DNA from: Fuerstiella marisgermanici
GTDB taxonomy: Bacteria > Planctomycetota > Planctomycetia > Planctomycetales > Planctomycetaceae
NCBI RefSeq assembly: GCF_001983935.1
Contig: NZ_CP017641.1
Span: 5,799,001 to 5,863,000 of the forward strand
Length of the DNA: 64,000 nt
Direction: 5' to 3'
The position numbers were made by a program, and so were the translations under genes. Position 1 is the stretch's first letter, and the number at the start of each line of letters is the position of its first letter. Below, piece by piece: positions 46,177-54,137 of the stretch. Below the pieces are notes generated by a model, which saw only the letters and a list, made by a program, of their open reading frames with translations, did not search any database and was not told the DNA's origin.

Positions 46177-46556
46177 GTTTGCTGTCGTTGGAGAATGGAG
46201 TGGAAGGATTGCCGGACGGCAGTTCTCAGAAGGGCCGCATGATAGCAGAAATGCGCAAATTCTGCCGACCATTGTTTCAACTCGACACGAGAGCGGCCAA
46301 TCCTGCAGCTTTGTCCATTTTGCAGTGAGGTGGCGACCATTCAGCTACTGAATTGCCCTGCTACCAATCGAAAGTGACGACTATCCTGCGCAGCATCATA
46401 ACCGGAAGACCGTCGGCTTCAGCTACGACGGAAGCTCGAAATCAAAGACCGTTCTCGCGGTCGCTTTTGCAACTTAGAGTTTGGCGGGTGTCGATCATCG
46501 GCCACTGCTGATCTTCCGGACAACGAGTCACAGAAATTCATTCGAAGGAATTCAGT
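46177..46556. other. Intergenic region before the epimerase gene
   Basis: About 380 bp with no coding or RNA-gene signature seen. Promoters for the small coiled-coil gene (minus) and the epimerase gene (plus) are expected here. AAGGAA lies a few bases before the GTG start at 46557. Confidence 0.4.
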
Positions 46557-48164
46557 GTGGGTACAAGAACGCCAGCTCTGAAAGACCCCGTGGGCAGTTC
46601 GCTGCGATTTCGACTGTTCGGCCATGCTGACGGAAAGGCCGTCCTGTCTCGGATGGGTGTGGACTTCGCGATCGCCAACGTCGCGCTGATTGCCGCATCA
46701 CTGTGTCGCCTTGTGACCAGCCGCCAGCTTTCATCCGCGGACCCGATCGGCTCGGTCGCTCAACGCGTGAACGCCTCCTTCGCAGTCAACGCGGCGTGGT
46801 TCGGGCTGACCGCCATCGCATTGCTCGCCCTGACTGGTTTCTACCGCCCACTTCCCAGCGGCCGACTTCACGACCGACTAATCGCGGCCGCGAAAACCTG
46901 CATTGCCGGATTCGTCCTGCAGGTTCTGTTCGGCGCCCTCGCACTTGGCCGACCATTACCGGCATTGGAACTGGGCATCCCAGCCTGGGCCATGCTGTTC
47001 GGCGGACTAGCGCTGACGAGAGTTTCTCGGCGATCGTTTTCGTCGTACTTTCAATTGATTCCAAAATCTGAACACCGTGGGAACAGCCAGATCGAAAGTG
47101 TGCTGGTGGTTGGCGGAGCGGGTTACGTCGGTTCAGAACTGGTACGGCAACTGTTGAGTTCCGGATACCAGGTTCGAGTTCTCGACCTGCAGTTGTTCGG
47201 CCTCGAACCATTGGCAGACTTGCTTAACAACAAACGCCTGCAGGTTCAGAAGGGCGATTTCCGCAACATCGAACACGTTACGAAGGCACTGCGAGGCATG
47301 GACGCCGTCGTTCACCTGGCGGCCATCGTGGGTGATCCGGCCTGTGCGATTGATGAAGACACAACGATCGCGGTCAATTATCAGGCCGCTCGGATGATGG
47401 CTCAGATGGCCCGAGCGAACGGGATTTCACGCTTCGTGTTTGCGTCCACATGCAGCGTCTACGGCGCGGCGGACGGCAAAGGCGAAATCAGTGAAGGCGG
47501 AGCTTTGAATCCCGTATCGTTGTACGCCACCACGAAAATTGACGCCGAACAAGCTCTGCTGGAAACTGCGGACGACGTCTTTCAACCAACACTGCTGCGA
47601 TTCGGAACGGCATACGGGTTGTCACATCGACCGCGTTTCGACCTGGTCGCAAATCTGTTTAGTGCTCAGGCCGTGACCAGCGGGAAAATTTCCGTTTTCA
47701 ACGGCCACTATGCTCGCCCATTTATTCATGTGCGAGACATGGCGCGAGCCTGCCACCTGTGCCTGGAAGCTCCGCTGCGACTGGTGGGTAACGAAACGTT
47801 TAACGTAGGCGACGAAAGCCAGAACTACACGATTAGCGAACTCGGCCAAATGGTGGCTCAGCACGTGCCCGGCACGCAGGTTGAAGAATCGTCCGACGAC
47901 AGCGACCCGCGCAGCTACCGCGTTTCATTCGACCGAATTCGCTCAACGCTCGGCTTTCGAGCCAGCGTTGATGTTTCTGAGGGTGTGCTCGAAATGGTAG
48001 AAGCCGTCCGCGACGGGCACGTTGGGGATTGGCGAGACCCGATTTACAGCAATTCGTTGCAGATGAAAGAATTTGGCCTGAGTGCCCTGAAATTCCCGGA
48101 ACCCCAACGAAGTTCCGAACGCGACATGCCAGCGACGTCCGAGTTTTTGCGGCGAGCGGCTTAG
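46557..48164 (+). CDS. Membrane-anchored NAD-dependent epimerase/dehydratase
   Basis: 535 residues from a GTG start. The N-terminal 165 residues contain about four membrane segments (DFAIANVALIAASLC, ANAAWFGLTAIALLALTGF-like, FVLQVLFGALALG, AWAMLFGGLALT). A cytoplasmic extended-SDR domain follows: VLVVGGAGYVGSELV (NAD-binding GxxGxxG, near 184), HLAAIVGDPA, FASTCSVYG and YATTK (catalytic Tyr and Lys), and RPFIHVRDMARA. The order (membrane part then sugar-nucleotide SDR) recalls CapD/FlaA1-type polysaccharide enzymes, but the SDR part is of the epimerase kind. It probably remodels a nucleotide sugar for a surface polysaccharide. Confidence 0.85.
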   Translation: MGTRTPALKDPVGSSLRFRLFGHADGKAVLSRMGVDFAIANVALIAASLCRLVTSRQLSSADPIGSVAQRVNASFAVNAAWFGLTAIALLALTGFYRPLPSGRLHDRLIAAAKTCIAGFVLQVLFGALALGRPLPALELGIPAWAMLFGGLALTRVSRRSFSSYFQLIPKSEHRGNSQIESVLVVGGAGYVGSELVRQLLSSGYQVRVLDLQLFGLEPLADLLNNKRLQVQKGDFRNIEHVTKALRGMDAVVHLAAIVGDPACAIDEDTTIAVNYQAARMMAQMARANGISRFVFASTCSVYGAADGKGEISEGGALNPVSLYATTKIDAEQALLETADDVFQPTLLRFGTAYGLSHRPRFDLVANLFSAQAVTSGKISVFNGHYARPFIHVRDMARACHLCLEAPLRLVGNETFNVGDESQNYTISELGQMVAQHVPGTQVEESSDDSDPRSYRVSFDRIRSTLGFRASVDVSEGVLEMVEAVRDGHVGDWRDPIYSNSLQMKEFGLSALKFPEPQRSSERDMPATSEFLRRAA

Positions 48165-48171
48165 CAAGCTG

Positions 48172-48223
48172 TCAAAAATCGAGATTCGCTGGCAATAGCC
48201 AGCCTCCGCCGTCTGATTTTTGA
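48172..48223. terminator. Stem-loop after the epimerase gene
   Basis: Outer stem TCAAAAATC (48172-48180) pairs with GATTTTTGA (48215-48223); inside it GCTGGC pairs with GCCAGC around AATA. It lies 8 bp after the stop of the epimerase gene. The two-part shape with A/T-rich outer stem suggests transcription termination or a transcript-end structure. Confidence 0.55.
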
Positions 48224-48340
48224 GCAACTTTGGCTTCCCGCGTGAATTTTCGAAAAAACGGGGCTCACTGAATTAGCGCGGGCCGTGTCCTAAGTTCAGA
48301 ATACGTCCCCTAAGACGACACAAACACAAACCCATATCGG

Positions 48341-48383
48341 CTGAGATGGCTCGACGAGCTGCCTCAGTCGTTTTTGTTTTTAT
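48341..48383 (+). promoter_or_regulatory. Terminator-like hairpin 58 bp upstream of argF
   Basis: CTGAGATGGCTC (48341-48352) pairs with GAGCTGCCTCAG (48356-48367; two wobbles, one mismatch), loop GAC, followed by TCGTTTTTGTTTTTA. This has every feature of an intrinsic terminator. It ends about 58 bases before the argF ATG, leaving little room for a promoter downstream. It may end the epimerase transcript or act as an attenuator in the argF leader. Confidence 0.7.
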
Positions 48384-48440
48384 TCGCTTGCCGATGCGAC
48401 GGCACAACGCAGAACATTGGCACCAACCGGCTGTTTTCAG

Positions 48441-49358
48441 ATGACGCGACACCTGACATCATTGTATGACCTCAACTCCAACGAATTGCAGGAACTGCTG
48501 GCGACGGCAGCTGACCTGAAATCGAAATACAAATCCGGCGAACGCCCCCAATTGCTGCCCGGCCGCGTTCTGGCTCAACTGTTCGAAAAGCCATCCCTGC
48601 GAACTCGCAATAGCTTCGAAGCTGCTATTGTAAATTTAGGCGGAGCAGGAATTTTTCTAACGACGGCGGAAGCGGGGCTAAATGGCCGCGAATCGCTGAA
48701 GGACGTCGCCACGGTACTAAGTTCCTACAGTGACGTGATCACGATGCGGACGTTTTCTCACCAATTGATCGAGCAATTTGCGGAATTCAGCAGCTGCCCC
48801 GTCATCAATGCATTGTCCGACGAACGACATCCCTGCCAGGCTTTGACCGACCTGCTGACCATACAGGAAACGCGGGGCGAGTTGCGTGGCACTCATTTGG
48901 TGTTTGTAGGCGATGGCAACAATGTTGCGATGTCGCTGGCGATTGCTGCTGCGATGACGGGGATGAAGTTCACGCTGGCGGTTCCGGCGGGCTACGAAAT
49001 GCCAGCCGCATTCCTGTCGGACCTTACGCAACGTTACCCAAAAGCCGATGTGGATCAGGTACCAGACCCCAAACAGGCAGTGACATCGGCCGATATTGTT
49101 TACACCGACGTGTGGGCCAGTATGGGACAGGAAGAAGATTCGGAACGCCGCAAGAAAGCCTTCGGGGCCTTCCAAGTGAATGCCGATCTAATGAAACTAG
49201 CGCCTTCAGACGCAAAATTCATGCACGATTTACCTGCCAAACGGGGGCTTGAGGTCACTGACGAGGTGATGGACGGAGGACAAAGCATCGTCTACCAGCA
49301 GGCCGAAAACCGCATGCACATCGCTCGCGGACTGTTTGCATGGCTGCTGGTAAAATAA
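48441..49358 (+). CDS. argF: Ornithine carbamoyltransferase
   Basis: 305 residues from ATG 48441. Makes citrulline from ornithine and carbamoyl phosphate in arginine synthesis. The carbamoyl-phosphate site FEKPSLRTRNSFEAA, MRTFSHQLIEQFA, DERHPCQALTDLLTI and YTDVWASMGQE are typical of OTCases. The ornithine-binding HCLP motif is replaced by HDLPAKRGLE, with Asp263 in the usual Cys position. Length is normal, so a role in arginine synthesis is likely, but a related carbamoyltransferase (acting on an acylated ornithine) cannot be ruled out. A terminator-like hairpin precedes it. Confidence 0.88.
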   Translation: MTRHLTSLYDLNSNELQELLATAADLKSKYKSGERPQLLPGRVLAQLFEKPSLRTRNSFEAAIVNLGGAGIFLTTAEAGLNGRESLKDVATVLSSYSDVITMRTFSHQLIEQFAEFSSCPVINALSDERHPCQALTDLLTIQETRGELRGTHLVFVGDGNNVAMSLAIAAAMTGMKFTLAVPAGYEMPAAFLSDLTQRYPKADVDQVPDPKQAVTSADIVYTDVWASMGQEEDSERRKKAFGAFQVNADLMKLAPSDAKFMHDLPAKRGLEVTDEVMDGGQSIVYQQAENRMHIARGLFAWLLVK

Positions 49359-49534
49359 GACGGACACCATGACGGCTCAGACGTTCCATTGCCGGGAAGC
49401 CGGGAAAACATTGGCAATGCTGGCTTGATTCCGAAAGCTAAAGTCGTCATCCTTCCCCGCTTCGGATTTTTTTGTGAGCCGCCTGATGGCTCATTCTTGC
49501 TTAGATTACACCACAAGTTACGAGAGTTTCGGAA

Positions 49535-49870
49535 ATGAAGATCCGCAAAGGTGATACGGTAGAAGTCGTCGCCGGAGATGACGCAGGCACGCGCGGAACC
49601 GTTCTTTCCGTTGACCTGAAGAAGGGCAAAATCGTCGTTGAGGGCGTCCATAAGGTGTACAAGCACGTACGACGCGGACATCCTAAGAGCCCACAGGGCG
49701 GTCGTCTGCACATGGAATTGCCTATCGACGCTTCCAATTGCCAGCTGATCTGCCCCGAAACGAACAAGCCGACTCGCGTTGGCGTTCGCTTCACGGAAGA
49801 CGGCACCAAGGAGCTGTTCGCCAAACGCAGCGGTGCACGTCTGCGACAACTGGCCGCTCCCAAAAAATAG
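49535..49870 (+). CDS. rplX: 50S ribosomal protein L24
   Basis: 111 residues, close to the usual 104. MKIRKGDTVEVVAGDDAGTR is the KOW motif, followed by VLSVDLKKGKIVVEGVHKVY and RVGVRFTEDG with a basic C-terminus. L24 starts 50S assembly. In most bacteria the gene lies between rplN and rplE in the large ribosomal operon; here it stands alone after argF, with about 175 bp of leader. No ribosomal neighbour is present. Confidence 0.95.
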   Translation: MKIRKGDTVEVVAGDDAGTRGTVLSVDLKKGKIVVEGVHKVYKHVRRGHPKSPQGGRLHMELPIDASNCQLICPETNKPTRVGVRFTEDGTKELFAKRSGARLRQLAAPKK

Positions 49871-50260
49871 TCGGACAGTCCCGACGGGCGGTTGGCGTGA
49901 CGTTACGGTGAACTCTGATGAGCTAAATTCGCCGGCCTTGCGCGCTGGCCGCCAGAGATAACGACTCCGTAAACCAGCTCTCAAGAACCACCGTTTAGCA
50001 TGGTTGGCTTCTGACACCGCCGAGCGGAATCGCCAATAGCGACGCAGCTTGAGACCCAGGCAGTCACAAATTTAGTGGTGAGTAAACCGCAGACATACCT
50101 GACAGAGCAACCTCGGTCCAAGTTACTCCGCCTTAGCAACGCGAGCTTCAGCCACGCTGTAGCCGCCACTCCTCCCAGCAACCAACGAGACCACCGCAGG
50201 CGGTTCAGCCCACAAACGTCATCCGCTTCCCACGTCAACCGCCCGCCGAGGCTACCCGGC
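49871..50260. other. Intergenic region between rplX and dapA
   Basis: About 390 bp between convergent genes, with no believable gene; the open frame at 50075-50368 runs into dapA antisense. Short 5-bp stem candidates near 49871-49885 and 49931-49949 may end the rplX transcript but have no T-run. Confidence 0.4.
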
Positions 50261-51154
50261 TTAAATCAGGCCGTAATTCTTAAGCGTGGTCTTAAGCGAG
50301 GCCAATTCTGCGTCGGTGAGTTCCGTCATGGGCAAACGTACTGGACCGCATGCCATGCCGATAAGTGACATGGCCGCCTTGACGGGAATCGGATTCGTCG
50401 ACAGACCCAGCATGTCGCGACAAAGCGGAAACAGCTTGTGGTGCCATTCCTGCGCTTTCGCGATGTCGCCAACTTGGAAGGCGGCAACCAAAGCCAGCAC
50501 ATCTTTCGGCACAATGTTGCCGGCCACTGAAATCACTCCACTGCCGCCGATGGACATCAACGGAAGCGTCATGCTGTCATCGCCGGAGAGCACCGTCAGG
50601 TCGGACGCGGCCAGAATCTGCGATGCCTGGTCGATGGTGCCTGTGGCATCCTTCACGGCAACCACGTTTGAACACGCTTCGGCCATGCGGCAAATCGTAT
50701 CCGGTTCGATGTTCTTCGCAGACCGCCCCGGAATGTTGTAGACGACCACCGGAATGTCCACAGCTTCCGCAATGGCTTTGAAGTGCTGGAAAAAGCCTTC
50801 CTGAGTCGGCTTGTTGTAGTATGGAGCCACCTGTAGAGACCCGTCAGCTCCCGCATCCTTCGCGTTCTTCGTCATGCGAATGGCTTCTGCCGTGCAGTTT
50901 GAACCGGTTCCCGCCATCACTTTGATTCGTCCAGCCGCCTGCTCGCAGACAATGTTGATCACCTGATCGTGTTCGGCATGAGTCAGAGTCGGACTTTCGC
51001 CAGTCGTGCCCACAGGAACGAGGCAATTCGTTCCGGCGTCGACGTGCATATCGACCAGTTTCCGCAGCATGGCCTCATTCAGTGAGCCATCAGCGTTCAT
51101 TGGAGTGACAAGGGCCACAGACAGGCCGGAAAACATTTCGCCACGGCGTGACAT
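50261..51154 (-). CDS. dapA: 4-hydroxy-tetrahydrodipicolinate synthase
   Basis: 297 residues from the ATG at 51154; a second ATG at 51136 begins [13 protein letters not shown], the common DapA start. Condenses pyruvate with aspartate semialdehyde towards lysine and diaminopimelate. Family segments are [54 protein letters not shown] and VVAVKDATG, which holds the Schiff-base Lys, then [20 protein letters not shown]. No signal peptide. A frame extending to 51247 adds no family sequence. Confidence 0.95.
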   Translation of the reverse strand: MSRRGEMFSGLSVALVTPMNADGSLNEAMLRKLVDMHVDAGTNCLVPVGTTGESPTLTHAEHDQVINIVCEQAAGRIKVMAGTGSNCTAEAIRMTKNAKDAGADGSLQVAPYYNKPTQEGFFQHFKAIAEAVDIPVVVYNIPGRSAKNIEPDTICRMAEACSNVVAVKDATGTIDQASQILAASDLTVLSGDDSMTLPLMSIGGSGVISVAGNIVPKDVLALVAAFQVGDIAKAQEWHHKLFPLCRDMLGLSTNPIPVKAAMSLIGMACGPVRLPMTELTDAELASLKTTLKNYGLI

Positions 51155-51482
51155 TTGAATGTACTTCGAGGTTAGGGGTTTTGGTGCAAGCTGGTCAAAG
51201 ATTCCGTTACTGCTCAGCAGGCTACAGATTACGCTCCGTCCCCGCAAATCGATGACGGCAAGAATGACAAGAACGGTGCATCCGCATCATCAGGGAGTGG
51301 TGAATTTCGCTGAAAATCCTGCCGGCGGGAATCCTGGCGAATACCACTACGTCTAACGATTTCACTTCCCGAGTAACAATTGCTTCCTGCCTGAAATCGT
51401 CTGAAGAGGCACAAGGCGCACACGCCTTGAGACAACAAAGGGCATGCAAGGTTCACTGGAAGTGCGAAGTCTGCATCAATCG
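51155..51482. other. Intergenic region upstream of dapA
   Basis: About 330 bp on the dapA side of the membrane-protein gene. CAAGGCG-CACA-CGCCTTG at 51412-51429 is a 7-bp stem-loop without a T-run, 54 bp beyond the minus-strand stop at 51483, and may mark the end of that transcript. The dapA promoter should lie here. Nothing else is recognised. Confidence 0.45.
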
Positions 51483-52718
51483 CTAAGGCTTTCTGACGGT
51501 ATTCGCATTCAGCAGGTAGCCTTCAAATCCGTTGCCCACGGCTTCAACTTCGGCAACCGAACGATGCCACCACAGAACTTCCGGGCGTTCAATTTGAATG
51601 CGAATGAAGTCCTCCCCGATCGCCACTGCCAGGTCCTTCGCCACTGCCAGTTGGAATCTGTCTTCTGGGTAAAGAGGGGCTTTAGCAGCGGACAGCGACC
51701 AGCGATCGATACGAATCGGGCACCACTCCTCTAGCGGAGCAGGGGGGAGAACAAACTGCCTGACCGGCTCCGGCAGACTGGCGATCGCATCCTGCTGGAC
51801 GAACACACGGACAACTTCCGGACGCGGCGAATACAGTTGCCACGACAGCCAGTTGTCCGCCAAACCAAACAAGCCTGACAACGGAAAAAGAAACAGGAAC
51901 GCCCCAAACAACCGCGATGACCACGGAGATTTTGCAGCTTCCGGCACAGTGTGTTTTGCCGCACCCGAAATGTTGCTCCGTCGAAACAGAATGGGGACTG
52001 CGAACAGAAGGAACAGGTTCCAAATCAAGACGCCACTCTGATGCTTCAGCCCCACCGGTCCCAGGGCCAGCAACAGAACGGCATGCAGCGGCACAGCCAA
52101 CAGAATGCCGTAGCGCCGTGTCGCCGGGGCCAGCAACATCAACCCGCACAACAGTTCGATCACCGACATCGCCAGACATGCGGCGAACACGAAGCTGTCG
52201 TTTTTCAAGAGATGACCAAGCTGCAGCGTTTCGAGGGTCACAGCCAACACCTGACGTGTCATGCCGCTGGCCACGTCCGGCCCCATTCGTGACACCGCCG
52301 CAAAAATGTAGATCGACGCGAACGTGAGCCGCCGGATTGCCGTCAACCACGGTTCACGAAGCACCATCGTCTGCGACACAACCAGCATGAACAGCCAGTG
52401 CCACGGTTGCAGGCGGTGCTGGTTCAGAATCACAAGTGCCACCGAAACAGCCAGCGACATGCAGAGTGACAATCCTGATAGACGCCCGTAACGTGCAGTC
52501 AGTGCCGGAAATGCAATCAGCACCAGACTCAACAGCAGCACACCAACTAACGTTCGATCGACAATGACCGGCACGTCGCTGAATGCTGCAAACAACGGAA
52601 CAGCGGGAAACGCGTCCACCTGCGTCCACAATGGCCATGTCGCGATGACCAGACTTGCTTCGGCCAGCAAACAGGTGAGCAGAAACCAGTCAATCGTTGC
52701 GCGAGATGGCGGTTGCAT
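51483..52718 (-). CDS. Multi-pass membrane protein, HTTM-like
   Basis: 411 residues from the ATG at 52718; a start at 52742 would overlap the upstream gene by 19 bp. About ten hydrophobic segments are visible (for example WFLLTCLLAEASLVIATWPL, FAACLAMSVIELLCGLMLL, SGVLIWNLFLLFAVPIL), followed by a soluble C-terminal part with conserved-looking SWQLYSPRPE and EEWCPIRIDRW. The LxPATRRYG and WNLFLLFAVPIL regions recall HTTM/MauE-like membrane domains, but family membership is weak. It lies 5 bp downstream of the M42 peptidase gene and is probably cotranscribed. Function unknown. Confidence 0.65.
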   Translation of the reverse strand: MQPPSRATIDWFLLTCLLAEASLVIATWPLWTQVDAFPAVPLFAAFSDVPVIVDRTLVGVLLLSLVLIAFPALTARYGRLSGLSLCMSLAVSVALVILNQHRLQPWHWLFMLVVSQTMVLREPWLTAIRRLTFASIYIFAAVSRMGPDVASGMTRQVLAVTLETLQLGHLLKNDSFVFAACLAMSVIELLCGLMLLAPATRRYGILLAVPLHAVLLLALGPVGLKHQSGVLIWNLFLLFAVPILFRRSNISGAAKHTVPEAAKSPWSSRLFGAFLFLFPLSGLFGLADNWLSWQLYSPRPEVVRVFVQQDAIASLPEPVRQFVLPPAPLEEWCPIRIDRWSLSAAKAPLYPEDRFQLAVAKDLAVAIGEDFIRIQIERPEVLWWHRSVAEVEAVGNGFEGYLLNANTVRKP

Positions 52719-52723
52719 GCGGC

Positions 52724-53767
52724 CTATAGCGTTTCCAGCCATGCCGTTAGCAACGCCGGATAGGAAGCCAGGTCGACCTTGTGAGACATCTCAGTCACGG
52801 TATGAATGTACTTAACCGGGCATGCAAACGAAACGGTTCGCACGCCGCTACGACTACGTTGAATCACAGCACCGTCCTGACCACCGCGCGGCAGGATGCC
52901 TCGCTGGCACTTTATGTCTTTCGCCCGAGCAATAGCCTCGATGTCTTCGATCAGGCCGATGTCACTAATCATCGACGAATCCATCACGTGTAGACAAACG
53001 CCATCGCCCGGTACGGTCACACGATCTTCTTCCGGCACACCCGGCGTTTTGCAACACAGCGTCGTGTCGCAGGCGATTCCAATATCAGGTTCAATGCCAA
53101 AAGCGGCTGGCATGGCACCACGCAAACCAACTTCTTCCTGAACGGTCCACGCAGCGTGAATGTCGCAATTGTGATGCTTCAGTTCTTCGATCGCTCGGAT
53201 CTGAGCCCAGCAACCGACTCGATTATCCAGACACTGCGACGCCACGAAATCACCGACTTCATGAAACGGCCCGTCCAGCACAACCATGTCACCAATCTTG
53301 ACTTTGGCATGAACGTCGTCGGACGACATTCCCAGGTCGACGAAGAATTCGCCGATCAGCGGTACCTTTTTCTTTTCGTCATCGGTGGCGATATGTATCG
53401 GGCGGCCCGCCGGATTCATCACGCCTTTCAGGTCACCGTCCGCCGCACAGACGCGGACAGTGCGAGCGAACAGGTTCCGCGTATCGAATCCGCCGACCGG
53501 ATTGATCCGTAGAAATCCATTTTCATCAATGTGGCGGACCAGAAACCCAATCTGGTCCATATGAGCCGCCAGCATGACTTTCTGCGGCGCAGCAGACGGC
53601 TTTCCATTCGGTCGAGCTTTACGCACGGCGATCAATGAGCCCATCGCGTCCGTGCGAATTTCGTCGAACAGATTTGCCTTCGTGATATAGGCTTCGATCA
53701 CGCTTCGAATACGGTCTTCACGACCAGGGACGGATGGCGTTTGTGTTAGTTGTTCCAGCAAATCCAT
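52724..53767 (-). CDS. M42 family metalloaminopeptidase
   Basis: 347 residues from the ATG at 53767. The family motifs are LAAHMDQIGFLVRHI (first metal-binding His), CLDNRVGCW with the bridging Asp, WTVQEEVGLRGA with the catalytic Glu pair, and ACDTTLC. M42 enzymes (glutamyl aminopeptidase, TET-type and some endoglucanases) are cytoplasmic dizinc aminopeptidases forming tetrahedral dodecamers. The length matches. The first residues QTPSVPGREDRIR are typical. It is the first gene of a probable two-gene operon with the membrane protein downstream. Confidence 0.92.
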   Translation of the reverse strand: MDLLEQLTQTPSVPGREDRIRSVIEAYITKANLFDEIRTDAMGSLIAVRKARPNGKPSAAPQKVMLAAHMDQIGFLVRHIDENGFLRINPVGGFDTRNLFARTVRVCAADGDLKGVMNPAGRPIHIATDDEKKKVPLIGEFFVDLGMSSDDVHAKVKIGDMVVLDGPFHEVGDFVASQCLDNRVGCWAQIRAIEELKHHNCDIHAAWTVQEEVGLRGAMPAAFGIEPDIGIACDTTLCCKTPGVPEEDRVTVPGDGVCLHVMDSSMISDIGLIEDIEAIARAKDIKCQRGILPRGGQDGAVIQRSRSGVRTVSFACPVKYIHTVTEMSHKVDLASYPALLTAWLETL

Positions 53768-54137
53768 GTGGGAGTTCTCATCTGAATGATGACATGTGAG
53801 GCGTTGCCGCAACAACAGCCGCGCGACGGCGTTTGCGACCCAAGTGTGAGCGGGTTATACAAATCAACAAACGTACTGCCAAACCCGACGGCCGCCTCAG
53901 CGGCCATCCTTCTGTGTCACACCTAAACTCGCCTGTCTGCCAAGGCTTGTATACGAGTGTTCAGTTAGACAGGTATGACTGCAACCGACTGGTTCGGTTT
54001 CCCGTTGCGCGGCGGGACATATTCGGCAATATCGATCTTATTGAGTTGCTTCCCACAATATGCAGGGGCATGCTGAGAAGTAAAACCTGCGGGTTTTTAC
54101 TTATCGTTCATTCTTGACGCGAAAACGGGGCCGCGGA
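53768..54137. promoter_or_regulatory. Divergent region, M42 peptidase and patatin genes, with stem-loop
   Basis: About 370 bp between divergent starts. AAGTAAAACC (54078-54087) pairs with GGTTTTTACTT (54092-54102) around TGCG, with one bulged base, and is followed by ATCGTTCATTCTT about 35 bp before the patatin ATG. It resembles a weak terminator or leader structure. No other element was recognised. Confidence 0.5.
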
